Assembly (NCBI RefSeq): GCF_021532655.1
Contig: NZ_JAKGAS010000018.1
Coordinates: 1 to 55,763, forward strand
Direction: 5' to 3'
Origin: Paraglaciecola algarum
GTDB lineage: Bacteria > Pseudomonadota > Gammaproteobacteria > Enterobacterales > Alteromonadaceae
Length of the DNA stretch: 55,763 nucleotides
Shown here: positions 37,150 through 45,287 of the stretch, piece by piece
How the letters are laid out: the number at the start of each line of letters is the position of its first letter
Numbering within the stretch: position 1 is the stretch's first letter
Position numbers and translations under genes: made by a program
The notes under the pieces: generated by a model
What the model was told of the DNA's origin: nothing
Database searches by the model: none
Seen by the model: only the letters and a program-made list of their open reading frames with translations

Positions 37150-37177
37150 TTGGCACGTATTAAGCTATACCTATACT
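37150..37177 (+). promoter_or_regulatory. Sigma-70-type promoter of the small exported protein
   Basis: TTGGCA (37150-37155) and TATACT (37172-37177) are spaced 16 bases apart and lie about 65 bases upstream of the small gene's ATG. A 7-bp hairpin CCGACAT-AAAA-ATGTCGG (37180-37197) starts where transcription would begin and may stabilise the 5' end. Confidence 0.5.
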
Positions 37178-37240
37178 GACCGACATAAAAATGTCGGCAA
37201 ACTTAAACGTCAATAATTAAATAACCGAGGAAAGTAAACG

Positions 37241-37402
37241 ATGTTAAAAGCTTATGCAGTAGCAATGGTATTAGCCACAACCACTCCAGTAGCAGCTAAA
37301 GCGGAAGAAAGTGTTCAGGCACCTACCAAAAGCCAAGCAACTTCAACTAAAACTGTAGCTACAACTAAAAGTAGTGTTAGAAAAGGTAGTATCAGGTTTT
37401 AA
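37241..37402 (+). CDS. Small exported Thr/Lys/Ser-rich protein (53 aa)
   Basis: The frame from ATG 37241 to TAA 37400-37402 encodes a short signal-like segment (MLKAYAVAMVLATTTPVAA, cut after about residue 19). A low-complexity tail follows, rich in Thr, Lys, Ser and Ala and ending RKGSIRF. GAGG lies 11 bases upstream, with a good promoter and a downstream terminator (37446). I do not recognise the family. The complete set of expression signals makes a real gene likely; the mature 34-residue cationic peptide would be periplasmic or secreted. Confidence 0.6.
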   Translation: MLKAYAVAMVLATTTPVAAKAEESVQAPTKSQATSTKTVATTKSSVRKGSIRF

Positions 37403-37445
37403 AGACAACAACATCGACGCTTTCACAGCAGAGATAATTTGACAT

Positions 37446-37469
37446 CAAAAGAGAGGGAACCTCTTTTTA
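37446..37469 (+). terminator. Terminator of the small exported protein gene
   Basis: AGAGG (37452-37456) pairs with CCTCT (37460-37464) across a GAA loop. The stem is extended by AAAAG against TTTTT and followed by a T-rich tail. It is a plausible intrinsic terminator. Confidence 0.6.
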
Positions 37470-37500
37470 TCCTCAAAAGGACGAGTAGCCAAGTATATTC

Positions 37501-37695
37501 TTATACTTGAAACAATACGCTTTCAATGCCTCTAGACTTTAACAATTTCACTCTTTGTCTAGATTTAAATAATGGATAGATAAACGGTCCAAAAACCAGT
37601 CCCGCAGCAGCCCATTTCTTAGCAGTCAATCCTGTTTTATAAGACTGAATGTAATACACCACACTAAACACTATCGAAGCTAACACAAACAACAT
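37501..37695 (-). CDS. Small membrane protein (64 aa)
   Basis: From ATG 37695 the product has one helix (MLFVLASIVFSVVYYIQSY). A second weaker hydrophobic stretch with WAAAGLVFGPFIYPLF follows, and then a basic tail (KSRQRVKLLKSRG). I chose this start because AAGGG lies seven bases upstream; a GTG ten codons earlier (37725) is possible. The function is unknown. It is convergent with the small exported gene. Confidence 0.6.
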   Translation of the reverse strand: MLFVLASIVFSVVYYIQSYKTGLTAKKWAAAGLVFGPFIYPLFKSRQRVKLLKSRGIESVLFQV

Positions 37696-37818
37696 ATTCA
37701 CACCCTTGCCGATTAATTTTAACACCCTAGTAACCTTTGTACTTTCGTAATTAAAAATACGTTACGCCATAACAACCAATCGGTAGTTTATGCTGTCTAT
37801 TTTACTAAATAACCAAGC

Positions 37819-37854
37819 AAAAAAAAGCTGGTTCAAGTATTAATTGAACCAGCT
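37819..37854 (-). terminator. Terminator of the fadI-fadJ operon
   Basis: On the minus strand AGCTGGTTCAA pairs perfectly with TTGAACCAGCT (11 bp; 37826-37854), followed by a run of eight T's with one C. It lies 59 bases after the fadJ stop and is a strong intrinsic terminator. Confidence 0.85.
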
Positions 37855-37912
37855 AGGTATATCAGATTATTCTTTAATAGAAAATAATGCCATCCTTTAA
37901 TAAAAGAACTTC

Positions 37913-40054
37913 TTAATAAAAAGAACGTCCTTCATCTGACATTTTTTGTAAACAGGTAGCAGGTGCATAATTATCACCTAATAAGTTTTGGTAATGTTTT
38001 AATCTAGCAACTACATGAGAAATACCTAATGAGTGCATATAGCGGAATGGTCCACCTAAGAATGGAGGAAACCCAATACCAAATATTGCGCCAATATCAC
38101 CATCTCTAGCACTACGAATTACACCTTCATCTAAACACATAGCTGCTTCATTTAACATCAATAATACACATCGTTCAGCTATTTGTTCATTACTCATTTT
38201 ACTCGCAGGGGTTACACCCAATAACGTATAGATAGTTTGATCGACTTCTTTGCCAGGCTTTTTGCCAGAATAATTGTAGAAACCTTTTTTATTCTTCTTA
38301 CCTTTACGATCGTCTTCTAGTACCTTGTCAAAACTTGGGTTAAAGGCAAAACGATCACCAAATTGAGCCTGCAAAATAGGTCCAATCTTAGTGCCTACAT
38401 CAATCCCCACTTCATCCAATAGTTTGACTGGCCCCACCGGAAAACCAAACTTTACTAAAGCCTTGTCTATATTTTCAATAGGCTCACCAGCCATTAAAGC
38501 TTCAGCGGCCGCATTCATGTATGGCGCTAAAATACGATTCACATAAAACCCTGCACCGTCTTTTACTACAATAGGTGTTTTACCTTGTTTTTTGGCAAGC
38601 TCTACCGTAGTAGAAATAGTTAAATCAGAGGTTTTTTCATGGGCAATCACCTCAGCTAAAGGCATTTTGTCTACCGGAGAAAAATAATGTAAACCAATTA
38701 CCTGCTCTGGCCTTTGTGCTTTTTCTGCAATTTGAGAAATAGGAATCGACGAGGTGTTTGATGCAAAAATTGTATGCTCGGCACAATTGTTTTCCACTTC
38801 TTCTACCATCTTCTGTTTAAGCTCTAAATTTTCAAAGACGGCTTCAATCACCACATCAGCGTTGCCTAAACCAGAATAATCTAAGGTACCCGTCAATAAA
38901 GATAACTGCTTTTGCATTTCTGATTTTTTAATGAAGCGACGTTTTACTTTTTTATTCAGTATGTCGTAGCTGTATTTAATCGCATTAGAAATACCTTCAG
39001 GGCGAATATCTTTAATTCTCGCTGGTAATCCTGCTTTGGCTGCAGTCACAAAAGCAATGCCTCCGCCCATTAATCCACCACCTAACACACCAATTTTAGA
39101 TAATGAGGCAGACTCAACTCCATCAACACCATTTTCTTTTTTCATTTCAGTGGTGGCAAAAAAGATACTTCGCAGTGATTCAGACTCTGGAGTTTTGACT
39201 AAATGACCAAAGTGCCCCGCTTCCACTTCCAAACCTTTGATCATGCCTTTATTTAAACCAGTTTCAATACAATCAATAATCAGCTCTGGTGAAGGATAAT
39301 TACCTTGAGTTTTACTTAAAGTTTGTTTGCGAGCTTGATTAAACATAGTCTTACGACCAAAAGACGTTTTCTCCAAAAACTTACCCATTAGATTTAGTTT
39401 AGGGCCCTGACGTTTGGGCTTTGATTTTTTAGCCATTTGAATAGCCACATCAAGCAATATGGCTTGAGGTACCATGTCATCCACAATGCCGTATTTTTTA
39501 GCTTGTTTGGCTCTAACTGGGGCACCAGTTAACATCATTTTCATTGCTTGTTGTACGCTAATTAAGCGAGGTAATCTTTGCGTCCCACCACTACCAGGTA
39601 ACAAGCCTAGTTGCACTTCTGGTAAGCCCATTTGAGTCTTAGCATCATCACTACATACACGATAATGACAAGCTAACGCTAACTCTAATCCACCTCCAAG
39701 GGCTGGGCCATGAATTGCTGCCACAAAAGTGATAGGCATATCTTCGATACGTTTGAACATGTCTTGACCGCTTTTAGCAATGGCCGTGGCATCTTCTGCT
39801 GTTTCACAAGCTGCCAACATACTGATATCAGCGCCAGCTACAAATGAGTTTGATTTACCGCTAATCAGTACCACGCCTTTAATACTGGGATCAGCTTGAA
39901 TTTGTTGAAGCACAGCCTCTATTTGCTCAGCAAACTCCATTTTTAAGGTGTTCATGGTTTCGCCTGGTACATCCATAGTCAATATGGCGATACCATCGTC
40001 GCGAACATCTAGAGTAAAAGCGTTTGATGTTGGAGTGTTTTCATTAGTTGTCAT
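37913..40054 (-). CDS. fadJ: Fatty-acid oxidation complex alpha subunit FadJ
   Basis: The 713-residue bifunctional protein has an N-terminal enoyl-CoA hydratase/isomerase domain (SFVAGADISML oxyanion-hole region, then GGGLELALACHYR and LPEVQLGLLPGSGGTQRLPR). The C-terminal 3-hydroxyacyl-CoA dehydrogenase has GGGLMGGGIA for NAD and FSPVDKMPLAEVI. Its length equals E. coli FadJ (714), and the pairing with a 436-residue FadI separates it from FadB (729, paired with FadA). It is downstream of fadI by 17 bases, in one operon with a strong terminator after it. Confidence 0.94.
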   Translation of the reverse strand: MTTNENTPTSNAFTLDVRDDGIAILTMDVPGETMNTLKMEFAEQIEAVLQQIQADPSIKGVVLISGKSNSFVAGADISMLAACETAEDATAIAKSGQDMFKRIEDMPITFVAAIHGPALGGGLELALACHYRVCSDDAKTQMGLPEVQLGLLPGSGGTQRLPRLISVQQAMKMMLTGAPVRAKQAKKYGIVDDMVPQAILLDVAIQMAKKSKPKRQGPKLNLMGKFLEKTSFGRKTMFNQARKQTLSKTQGNYPSPELIIDCIETGLNKGMIKGLEVEAGHFGHLVKTPESESLRSIFFATTEMKKENGVDGVESASLSKIGVLGGGLMGGGIAFVTAAKAGLPARIKDIRPEGISNAIKYSYDILNKKVKRRFIKKSEMQKQLSLLTGTLDYSGLGNADVVIEAVFENLELKQKMVEEVENNCAEHTIFASNTSSIPISQIAEKAQRPEQVIGLHYFSPVDKMPLAEVIAHEKTSDLTISTTVELAKKQGKTPIVVKDGAGFYVNRILAPYMNAAAEALMAGEPIENIDKALVKFGFPVGPVKLLDEVGIDVGTKIGPILQAQFGDRFAFNPSFDKVLEDDRKGKKNKKGFYNYSGKKPGKEVDQTIYTLLGVTPASKMSNEQIAERCVLLMLNEAAMCLDEGVIRSARDGDIGAIFGIGFPPFLGGPFRYMHSLGISHVVARLKHYQNLLGDNYAPATCLQKMSDEGRSFY

Positions 40055-40071
40055 TATTCAATACCTATACC

Positions 40072-41382
40072 CTATTCTGTTTCAACGATCATAGCTGCTG
40101 CAAGACCACCGGCCGCGCATGCGGTCAATAAACCAGTACCACCACCTCTACGATTAAGTTCATTCAACATTTGCGTGATCATACGTGTACCCGTTGCAGC
40201 AAATGGATGTCCATAAGCTAAAGAGCTGCCCATTACGTTAAATTTGTCCATATCCACTTCACCAGTTGCTTGGCTTCTGCCCAACTTGTCTTGAGCAAAT
40301 TTGTCACTGGCAAACATTTTAAGATTAGCCAAAGTTTGCGCAGCAAAAGCCTCATGCATTTCAATTAAGGTCAGATCATTTAGGTTCATACCGGCTCTAT
40401 CCAATGCCATAGGTGTGGCATAAGACGGCCCCATCAGCATATCTTGCCAAACATCAATTGCCGCCCAAGCGTAACTTTTAATATAACCAAGGGGTTGGTA
40501 ACCCAAGGCTTTCGCTCGACTCTCAGTCATCATAACAATAGCAGATGCGCCATCAGTTAAAGGTGTAGCGTTGGCAGCGGTAACCGAACCATGTTGACGA
40601 TCAAACACAGGGCGTAACTTAGCATAACCTTCCAGTTTAGAATCAAAACGCACGTTATTGTCTTTTTCAAATGGAGCTTTATAAGGCTCGGGATATGCGG
40701 TCATAACCTCGTTGGCTAATTTACCATCAGTCCAACTTTGTGCAGCTAAGGTATGAGAACGATGGGCTAGCGCATCTTGGTCTTGACGACTTATTTGATG
40801 GGTTTTAGCCATCTGTTCGGCAGTTTGTCCCATAGACAATCCAGTAGAATATTCGGCTACTGCAGGCGGTACAGGTAATAAATCTTTTAAACCCAGTTTT
40901 TTTAATACTTGCCATTTCTGACCTAAGGTTTTGGTTTTTTGTAAATCAACTAAAGCACGGCCTAGTTTTTTAGACACACCGATTGGCGATACAGAAGTCG
41001 AATCTGCCCCCCCCGCTACGCCCACGCTAATATTACCGGCCATCATAGACTCAGCAATACTCACTGTTGATTGAAAGCTAGTAGCACAAGCCCTAGATAC
41101 ACTATAAGCATCGGTTTTTATATCCATGCCTGTGCCTAACACTATTTCTCGGGCAATATTTGGCGCTTCAGGCATTTGTACCACTTGGCCATAAACTAAT
41201 TGTTCTATTATCTTTGGATCAAGATCATTGCGGGTCAACATTTCATTAACCACCATCTTACCTAAGTCAACAGCGGGTACACCGTGAAAGTTAGTTGCCA
41301 TTTTGGCAAAAGGCGTTCTCAAGCCTGCCACAATAGCGATCCTGTCGCCTTCTCTGGTTTTAACTATTTGTTTAGTCGTCAT
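40072..41382 (-). CDS. fadI: 3-ketoacyl-CoA thiolase FadI
   Basis: A 436-residue thiolase, the same length as E. coli FadI, forming the beta subunit of the FadIJ beta-oxidation complex. The nucleophile cysteine is in SVSRACATSFQS, the histidines in EMHEAFAAQ and GHPFAATG, and the C-terminal cysteine in LLTACAAGGLAAAMI. It is the first gene of the operon. A FadR-like site lies 45 bases upstream of the start. Confidence 0.94.
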   Translation of the reverse strand: MTTKQIVKTREGDRIAIVAGLRTPFAKMATNFHGVPAVDLGKMVVNEMLTRNDLDPKIIEQLVYGQVVQMPEAPNIAREIVLGTGMDIKTDAYSVSRACATSFQSTVSIAESMMAGNISVGVAGGADSTSVSPIGVSKKLGRALVDLQKTKTLGQKWQVLKKLGLKDLLPVPPAVAEYSTGLSMGQTAEQMAKTHQISRQDQDALAHRSHTLAAQSWTDGKLANEVMTAYPEPYKAPFEKDNNVRFDSKLEGYAKLRPVFDRQHGSVTAANATPLTDGASAIVMMTESRAKALGYQPLGYIKSYAWAAIDVWQDMLMGPSYATPMALDRAGMNLNDLTLIEMHEAFAAQTLANLKMFASDKFAQDKLGRSQATGEVDMDKFNVMGSSLAYGHPFAATGTRMITQMLNELNRRGGGTGLLTACAAGGLAAAMIVETE

Positions 41383-41779
41383 TATTTAACCTTCTTGCCT
41401 TATCACTAATTAGTACACAAACACAGTGGTCTGACCTGTAATTTTGAGATGATTGTACAGAGATACACCCACGACTTCAAGTATGGTCATACCAGAACAG
41501 TTAGTTAGCTTTAAATTACATTTAAAACAAATAGTTAAGTATTAGTTAAGTAATTTAAAATCTGTCTAAGTCTAGTCTATCTAAGTATTATTGTTGAGTT
41601 AATTTACACCCCATTAATACCCTGTTGTTCTAAAAGCATTAGCAAAATTAAAAGCTTTGTAACATTGTTTTTCTAGGGATGAACCTTATATCAGGTAGCA
41701 TTGTCTTTAAGGGCATTCAGTTTTTATAAAAATTTCCGAGTTTAGTTAATTCCCAGTTAAGAAGGAAAAAGTTTACGTC
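41383..41779. promoter_or_regulatory. Divergent control region between fadI and moxR
   Basis: This 397-base gap holds the fadI promoter (minus) with a FadR-like operator and the moxR promoter (plus). It is AT-rich, with repeated TTAGTTAAGTA-type sequence at about 41530-41550. I see no gene or structured RNA. Confidence 0.5.
41427..41439. promoter_or_regulatory. FadR-like operator upstream of fadI
   Basis: AGTGGTCTGACCTGTAA matches the E. coli FadR consensus (AnCTGGTCnGACCnGTT) over its core TGGTCTGACC. Its position 45 bases before the fadI start fits repression by FadR, released by long-chain acyl-CoA. Confidence 0.65.
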
Positions 41780-42736
41780 ATGCCAGTCGCTCAATTTAAT
41801 CAATTACAAGCTTATTTAGACAGTCAAGTTATCGGCCAACAAACCCTAACCAGAAATATTTTGGTCGCCTTATTAGCAGATGGACATTTATTAGTAGAGG
41901 GCCCTCCTGGATTAGCAAAAACTCGAGCGGTTACCGCCCTAGCTAAAAGTGTTGAAGGTGACTTTCATCGGGTGCAGTTTACCCCAGATTTATTACCAGC
42001 AGATTTAACCGGTACAGATATTTATCGTCCTGAAACAGGCAATTTTGTGTTTCAACAAGGTCCTTTGTTTCATAATCTAGTATTAGCTGATGAGATCAAC
42101 CGAGCACCAGCTAAAGTGCAATCAGCATTACTTGAAGCCATGGCCGAGGGACAAATTACTGTAGGTAACAAAACCTATAATTTACCCGACTTGTTTTTAG
42201 TTATGGCCACCCAAAACCCTATTGAGCAAGAAGGTACCTACCCTCTTCCAGAAGCCCAATTAGACCGCTTTTTGATGCACCTAGAAATCGACTACCCAGG
42301 TGCCGATACAGAAATGGAAATATTACGTTTAACGCGTAATGAAGCTATGCACAAAGAGCCAGTGAGTCCGCCATCTTTGTCACAAACCGACATATTTAAC
42401 GCCCGTCAAGATATGCTGAAAATTCACTTAGACGACAGTTTAGAACAATATTTAGTACAACTCATTATTGCTACCCGCCAACCCGAAAAGTACAACCAAG
42501 AGCTTGCCACTTGGATTGAATTTGGTGCCAGTCCAAGGGCCACCATAGCTTTGGATAAATGTGCCCGTGCACATGCTTGGTTAATGGGTCGTGATTTTGT
42601 TGGCCCAGACAATATTCAAGCAGTATTTCATAATGTGTTACGTCACAGAGTATTACTAAGTTACGAAGCTGAAGCCGAAGGCATTGGTCGCAATCAAGTG
42701 TTAGATAAAATTTTGCAGTTAGTCCCTGTTCCTTAA
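41780..42736 (+). CDS. moxR: MoxR-family AAA+ ATPase
   Basis: The 318-residue ATPase has Walker A GPPGLAKT, Walker B VLADEINRAP, a sensor region MATQNPIEQEGTYPLPEAQ and the C-terminal AAA lid. MoxR proteins act as chaperones for von Willebrand factor proteins encoded beside them. This is the first gene of the moxR-DUF58-DUF4381-batA-batB-batD operon. It starts at ATG 41780 with AAGAAGGA upstream. Confidence 0.9.
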   Translation: MPVAQFNQLQAYLDSQVIGQQTLTRNILVALLADGHLLVEGPPGLAKTRAVTALAKSVEGDFHRVQFTPDLLPADLTGTDIYRPETGNFVFQQGPLFHNLVLADEINRAPAKVQSALLEAMAEGQITVGNKTYNLPDLFLVMATQNPIEQEGTYPLPEAQLDRFLMHLEIDYPGADTEMEILRLTRNEAMHKEPVSPPSLSQTDIFNARQDMLKIHLDDSLEQYLVQLIIATRQPEKYNQELATWIEFGASPRATIALDKCARAHAWLMGRDFVGPDNIQAVFHNVLRHRVLLSYEAEAEGIGRNQVLDKILQLVPVP

Positions 42737-42815
42737 GCAAATACGTTAAGTGAGTCTTTTAATAAGAAACTCTTAAGTTATGACTTTTTAGTGACAAGAA
42801 TGAACAGGTAGAAAC

Positions 42816-43766
42816 ATGCAAGATATTGCACAATGGCTAACAAAACACCACAGCAATGGTGTTGATCTTGGTATCAAGGAATTAATCCACTACCAAGCTA
42901 AAACAGGTTTAATCAATCTATCGCCTCGCAAAACGGTGCAAGCTAAACTTGCCGGCGCTTATTTGGCCAAAACTAAAGGCCGAGGTATGGAGTTTGACGA
43001 AGCCCGTCATTACCAACCTGGAGATGATATTCGCGCAATTGACTGGCGTGTAACGGCTCGTACTGGCAAAACCCATACAAAATTATATCGTGAAGAAAAA
43101 GAGCGCCCTGTATTTGTACTAACAGATTTGTCATCTAGCATGCAATTTGGCACTCAACTATTGTTCAAATCCGTCCAAGCGGCCCACCTTAGCGCCCTTA
43201 TAGCTTGGGCTGCGCGTAAACGAGGGGATCGTATTGGGGGATTAGTATTTAATCAGCACCAGCATATTGAGTGTAAACCGTTTACCCGTCAAAAAGCGGT
43301 ATTGTCGTTACTTAACAGCATGATTAAAATCCAGCAACAGCCGCAAGATCAACAAACACCTCAAGTCACCCTAGCGGATGCTTGTGCCAGAATTCGCCGC
43401 CTAGCACACCCAGGTAGTTTAATTTTTATTATCAGTGATTTTAGTCAGTTGGATGAAGTCGCTAAACAACATATTTCCCAGATGAGCAAACATTGCGAAG
43501 TTATCGCCCATCCAATTAGTGATCCTTTTGAGCATCAATTACCCAAAGTCAAAACCAGCCAAAGAGTGGCATTAAGCGACGGTAAAAATAGGCAACAAAT
43601 AATATTAGGCGAAAAGGCCACTGAACAGCAATACACTAATCAACATCAAACTTACTTTGAAAAACTTAAACACACATTAAAACAGTGCAAAGTACAAGTC
43701 ATCGATATTAATGCAGGGGTGCCTTTGGCGTCGCAACTAGATCCTTTTTCTGGGGGAAGACGTTAA
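42816..43766 (+). CDS. DUF58 domain protein
   Basis: A 316-residue cytoplasmic protein with the DUF58 signature FDEARHYQPGDDIRAIDWRV, followed by a von Willebrand-like fold carrying the MIDAS-like DLSSSM and IISDFSQLD. It is the second gene of the operon, 79 bases after moxR and overlapping the next gene by one base. It is a presumed MoxR partner in membrane-complex maturation or stress tolerance; the molecular role is unknown. Confidence 0.87.
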   Translation: MQDIAQWLTKHHSNGVDLGIKELIHYQAKTGLINLSPRKTVQAKLAGAYLAKTKGRGMEFDEARHYQPGDDIRAIDWRVTARTGKTHTKLYREEKERPVFVLTDLSSSMQFGTQLLFKSVQAAHLSALIAWAARKRGDRIGGLVFNQHQHIECKPFTRQKAVLSLLNSMIKIQQQPQDQQTPQVTLADACARIRRLAHPGSLIFIISDFSQLDEVAKQHISQMSKHCEVIAHPISDPFEHQLPKVKTSQRVALSDGKNRQQIILGEKATEQQYTNQHQTYFEKLKHTLKQCKVQVIDINAGVPLASQLDPFSGGRR

Positions 43767-44269
43767 TGAACCCCTTAGAGAACTTACAAGATATTCATTC
43801 CCCAGCCGAAATTGGGCTCTGGCCTTTAGCTTATGGGTGGTGGATATTAGCTATTTTAATAGTGATAGCCATAGTGCTAACCAGCAAATGGCTAATCGCT
43901 TTTTACCGTGTGCGCAAAAATAAAAAGTGGGCCTTACAGGAGCTCAATAAATTAAATGAACAAGCCCCCAATTACGCAGCTCAAATAAACCAATTGTTAA
44001 AACGTGTGGCTATGGCTTATTTCAGCAATATTTCTGTGCAAAAACTGCATGGCAGTCAATGGGCAGAGTTTTTAGCTAACGCCTTATCAGACAAACAAGC
44101 CGAAAAATTATCCCCCGTCATACAAGATATGCAAAATAGTTTGTATCGTAAGCATGAGGCTGAACATACTGACCAAATAGAGTACAAACAACTGGCAACC
44201 ACTTGGATAAACCAAGCTCTGCCGCCTAACAAAAAAACCAAACAAAAACTGGAGCAGAGTTATGCTTGA
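43766..44269 (+). CDS. DUF4381 membrane protein
   Basis: The 167-residue protein has one N-terminal transmembrane helix (WWILAILIVIAIVLTSKWLI) preceded by the family motif PAEIGLWPLAYG. A basic helical cytoplasmic domain follows. It is always found in moxR-bat operons. It overlaps the upstream gene by one base and the next by eight, so translation is coupled. Function is unknown; it probably scaffolds the Bat complex. Confidence 0.85.
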   Translation: MNPLENLQDIHSPAEIGLWPLAYGWWILAILIVIAIVLTSKWLIAFYRVRKNKKWALQELNKLNEQAPNYAAQINQLLKRVAMAYFSNISVQKLHGSQWAEFLANALSDKQAEKLSPVIQDMQNSLYRKHEAEHTDQIEYKQLATTWINQALPPNKKTKQKLEQSYA

Positions 44270-45287
44270 GTTTGAATGGATATGGGCATTGTATGCCTTA
44301 CCTTTACCACTATTGGCATTATTATTACCTAGCAAAAAACAAGGCCAACAAGCGGCGCTTCGGGTACCGAGTTTAACTGCTGGTATAGAAACCACACAAA
44401 CACATAAAGGTACGAATAAACTTAAATTACTATTAGCTGCAATTGCTTGGATATTATTAGTCATAGCCACAGCTCGTCCTCAATGGTTAGGTGAGCCTGT
44501 GAGCATTCCTGCAGAAGGTCGCGATTTAATGATAGCAGTAGATCTATCTGGCAGTATGAAAATTGATGACATGCAAGTTAATGGCCGACAAGTGGACAGG
44601 CTAAGCATGATCAAATTTGTATTAAGTGACTTTATTCAGCGCCGCGTAGGTGATCGCCTAGGCCTGATTTTGTTCGCTGATACTGCCTATTTACAAGCAC
44701 CATTAACTTACGATAGAGAAACAGTTGATCAACTGCTTAAAGAATCCTTAATTGGCTTAGTGGGTGAACAAACCGCTATAGGGGATGCCATTGGACTGGC
44801 CATTAAACGTTTTGAAGCCCGTGAAGAATCCAACAAAGTATTAGTGTTATTAACCGATGGGCAAAATACGGCAGGTAACATCACCCCAGAACAAGCTAAT
44901 GAACTAGCCGTAAATAATGGCGTGACCATTTACACTATAGGTGTAGGTGCAGACAAAATGTTAGTGCAAAGCTTTTTTGGCAACAGACAAGTGAATCCGT
45001 CGCAAGATTTGGATGAAGACATGTTAACCGAAATAGCCACCTCTACTGGCGGCCAATACTTTAGAGCCAGAGACGCCCAGTCACTACAACAAATATATGC
45101 CACTTTAGATGAGCTTGAACCCATAGCACGAGAAAGCAAACAAATGCGCCCATTAAAGGCCTTGTATTTTTATCCTTTAGGATTGGCATTACTTATCACA
45201 GTGTTAATGGCCTTATGGCCGTTACTAAAACAATTCACGCAATTTATTGTTAATCAGAACAAACACCTAACAGAGGGCAAACAATGA
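44262..45287 (+). CDS. batA: BatA-type von Willebrand factor A membrane protein
   Basis: The 341-residue protein has two N-terminal helices (about 5-22 and 50-68), a VWA domain and a C-terminal helix (YFYPLGLALLITVLMALWPL). The MIDAS metal site is complete: DLSGSM, the Thr-containing loop and LLTDGQNTAG. The VWA domain should face the periplasm. It overlaps the next gene by four bases. Bat proteins were first linked to aerotolerance in Bacteroides; the gammaproteobacterial role is less clear. Confidence 0.88.
   Translation: MLEFEWIWALYALPLPLLALLLPSKKQGQQAALRVPSLTAGIETTQTHKGTNKLKLLLAAIAWILLVIATARPQWLGEPVSIPAEGRDLMIAVDLSGSMKIDDMQVNGRQVDRLSMIKFVLSDFIQRRVGDRLGLILFADTAYLQAPLTYDRETVDQLLKESLIGLVGEQTAIGDAIGLAIKRFEAREESNKVLVLLTDGQNTAGNITPEQANELAVNNGVTIYTIGVGADKMLVQSFFGNRQVNPSQDLDEDMLTEIATSTGGQYFRARDAQSLQQIYATLDELEPIARESKQMRPLKALYFYPLGLALLITVLMALWPLLKQFTQFIVNQNKHLTEGKQ

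Noticed and set aside
37150..37170. Sigma-54 promoter (TGGCAC at -24)
   Set aside because: The TTGCA-type -12 element is missing at the required spacing; the sequence fits sigma-70 better.
44056..44470. Antisense ORFs over the DUF4381/batA junction
   Set aside because: They oppose two overlapping, well-supported genes and show no domain or ribosome site.
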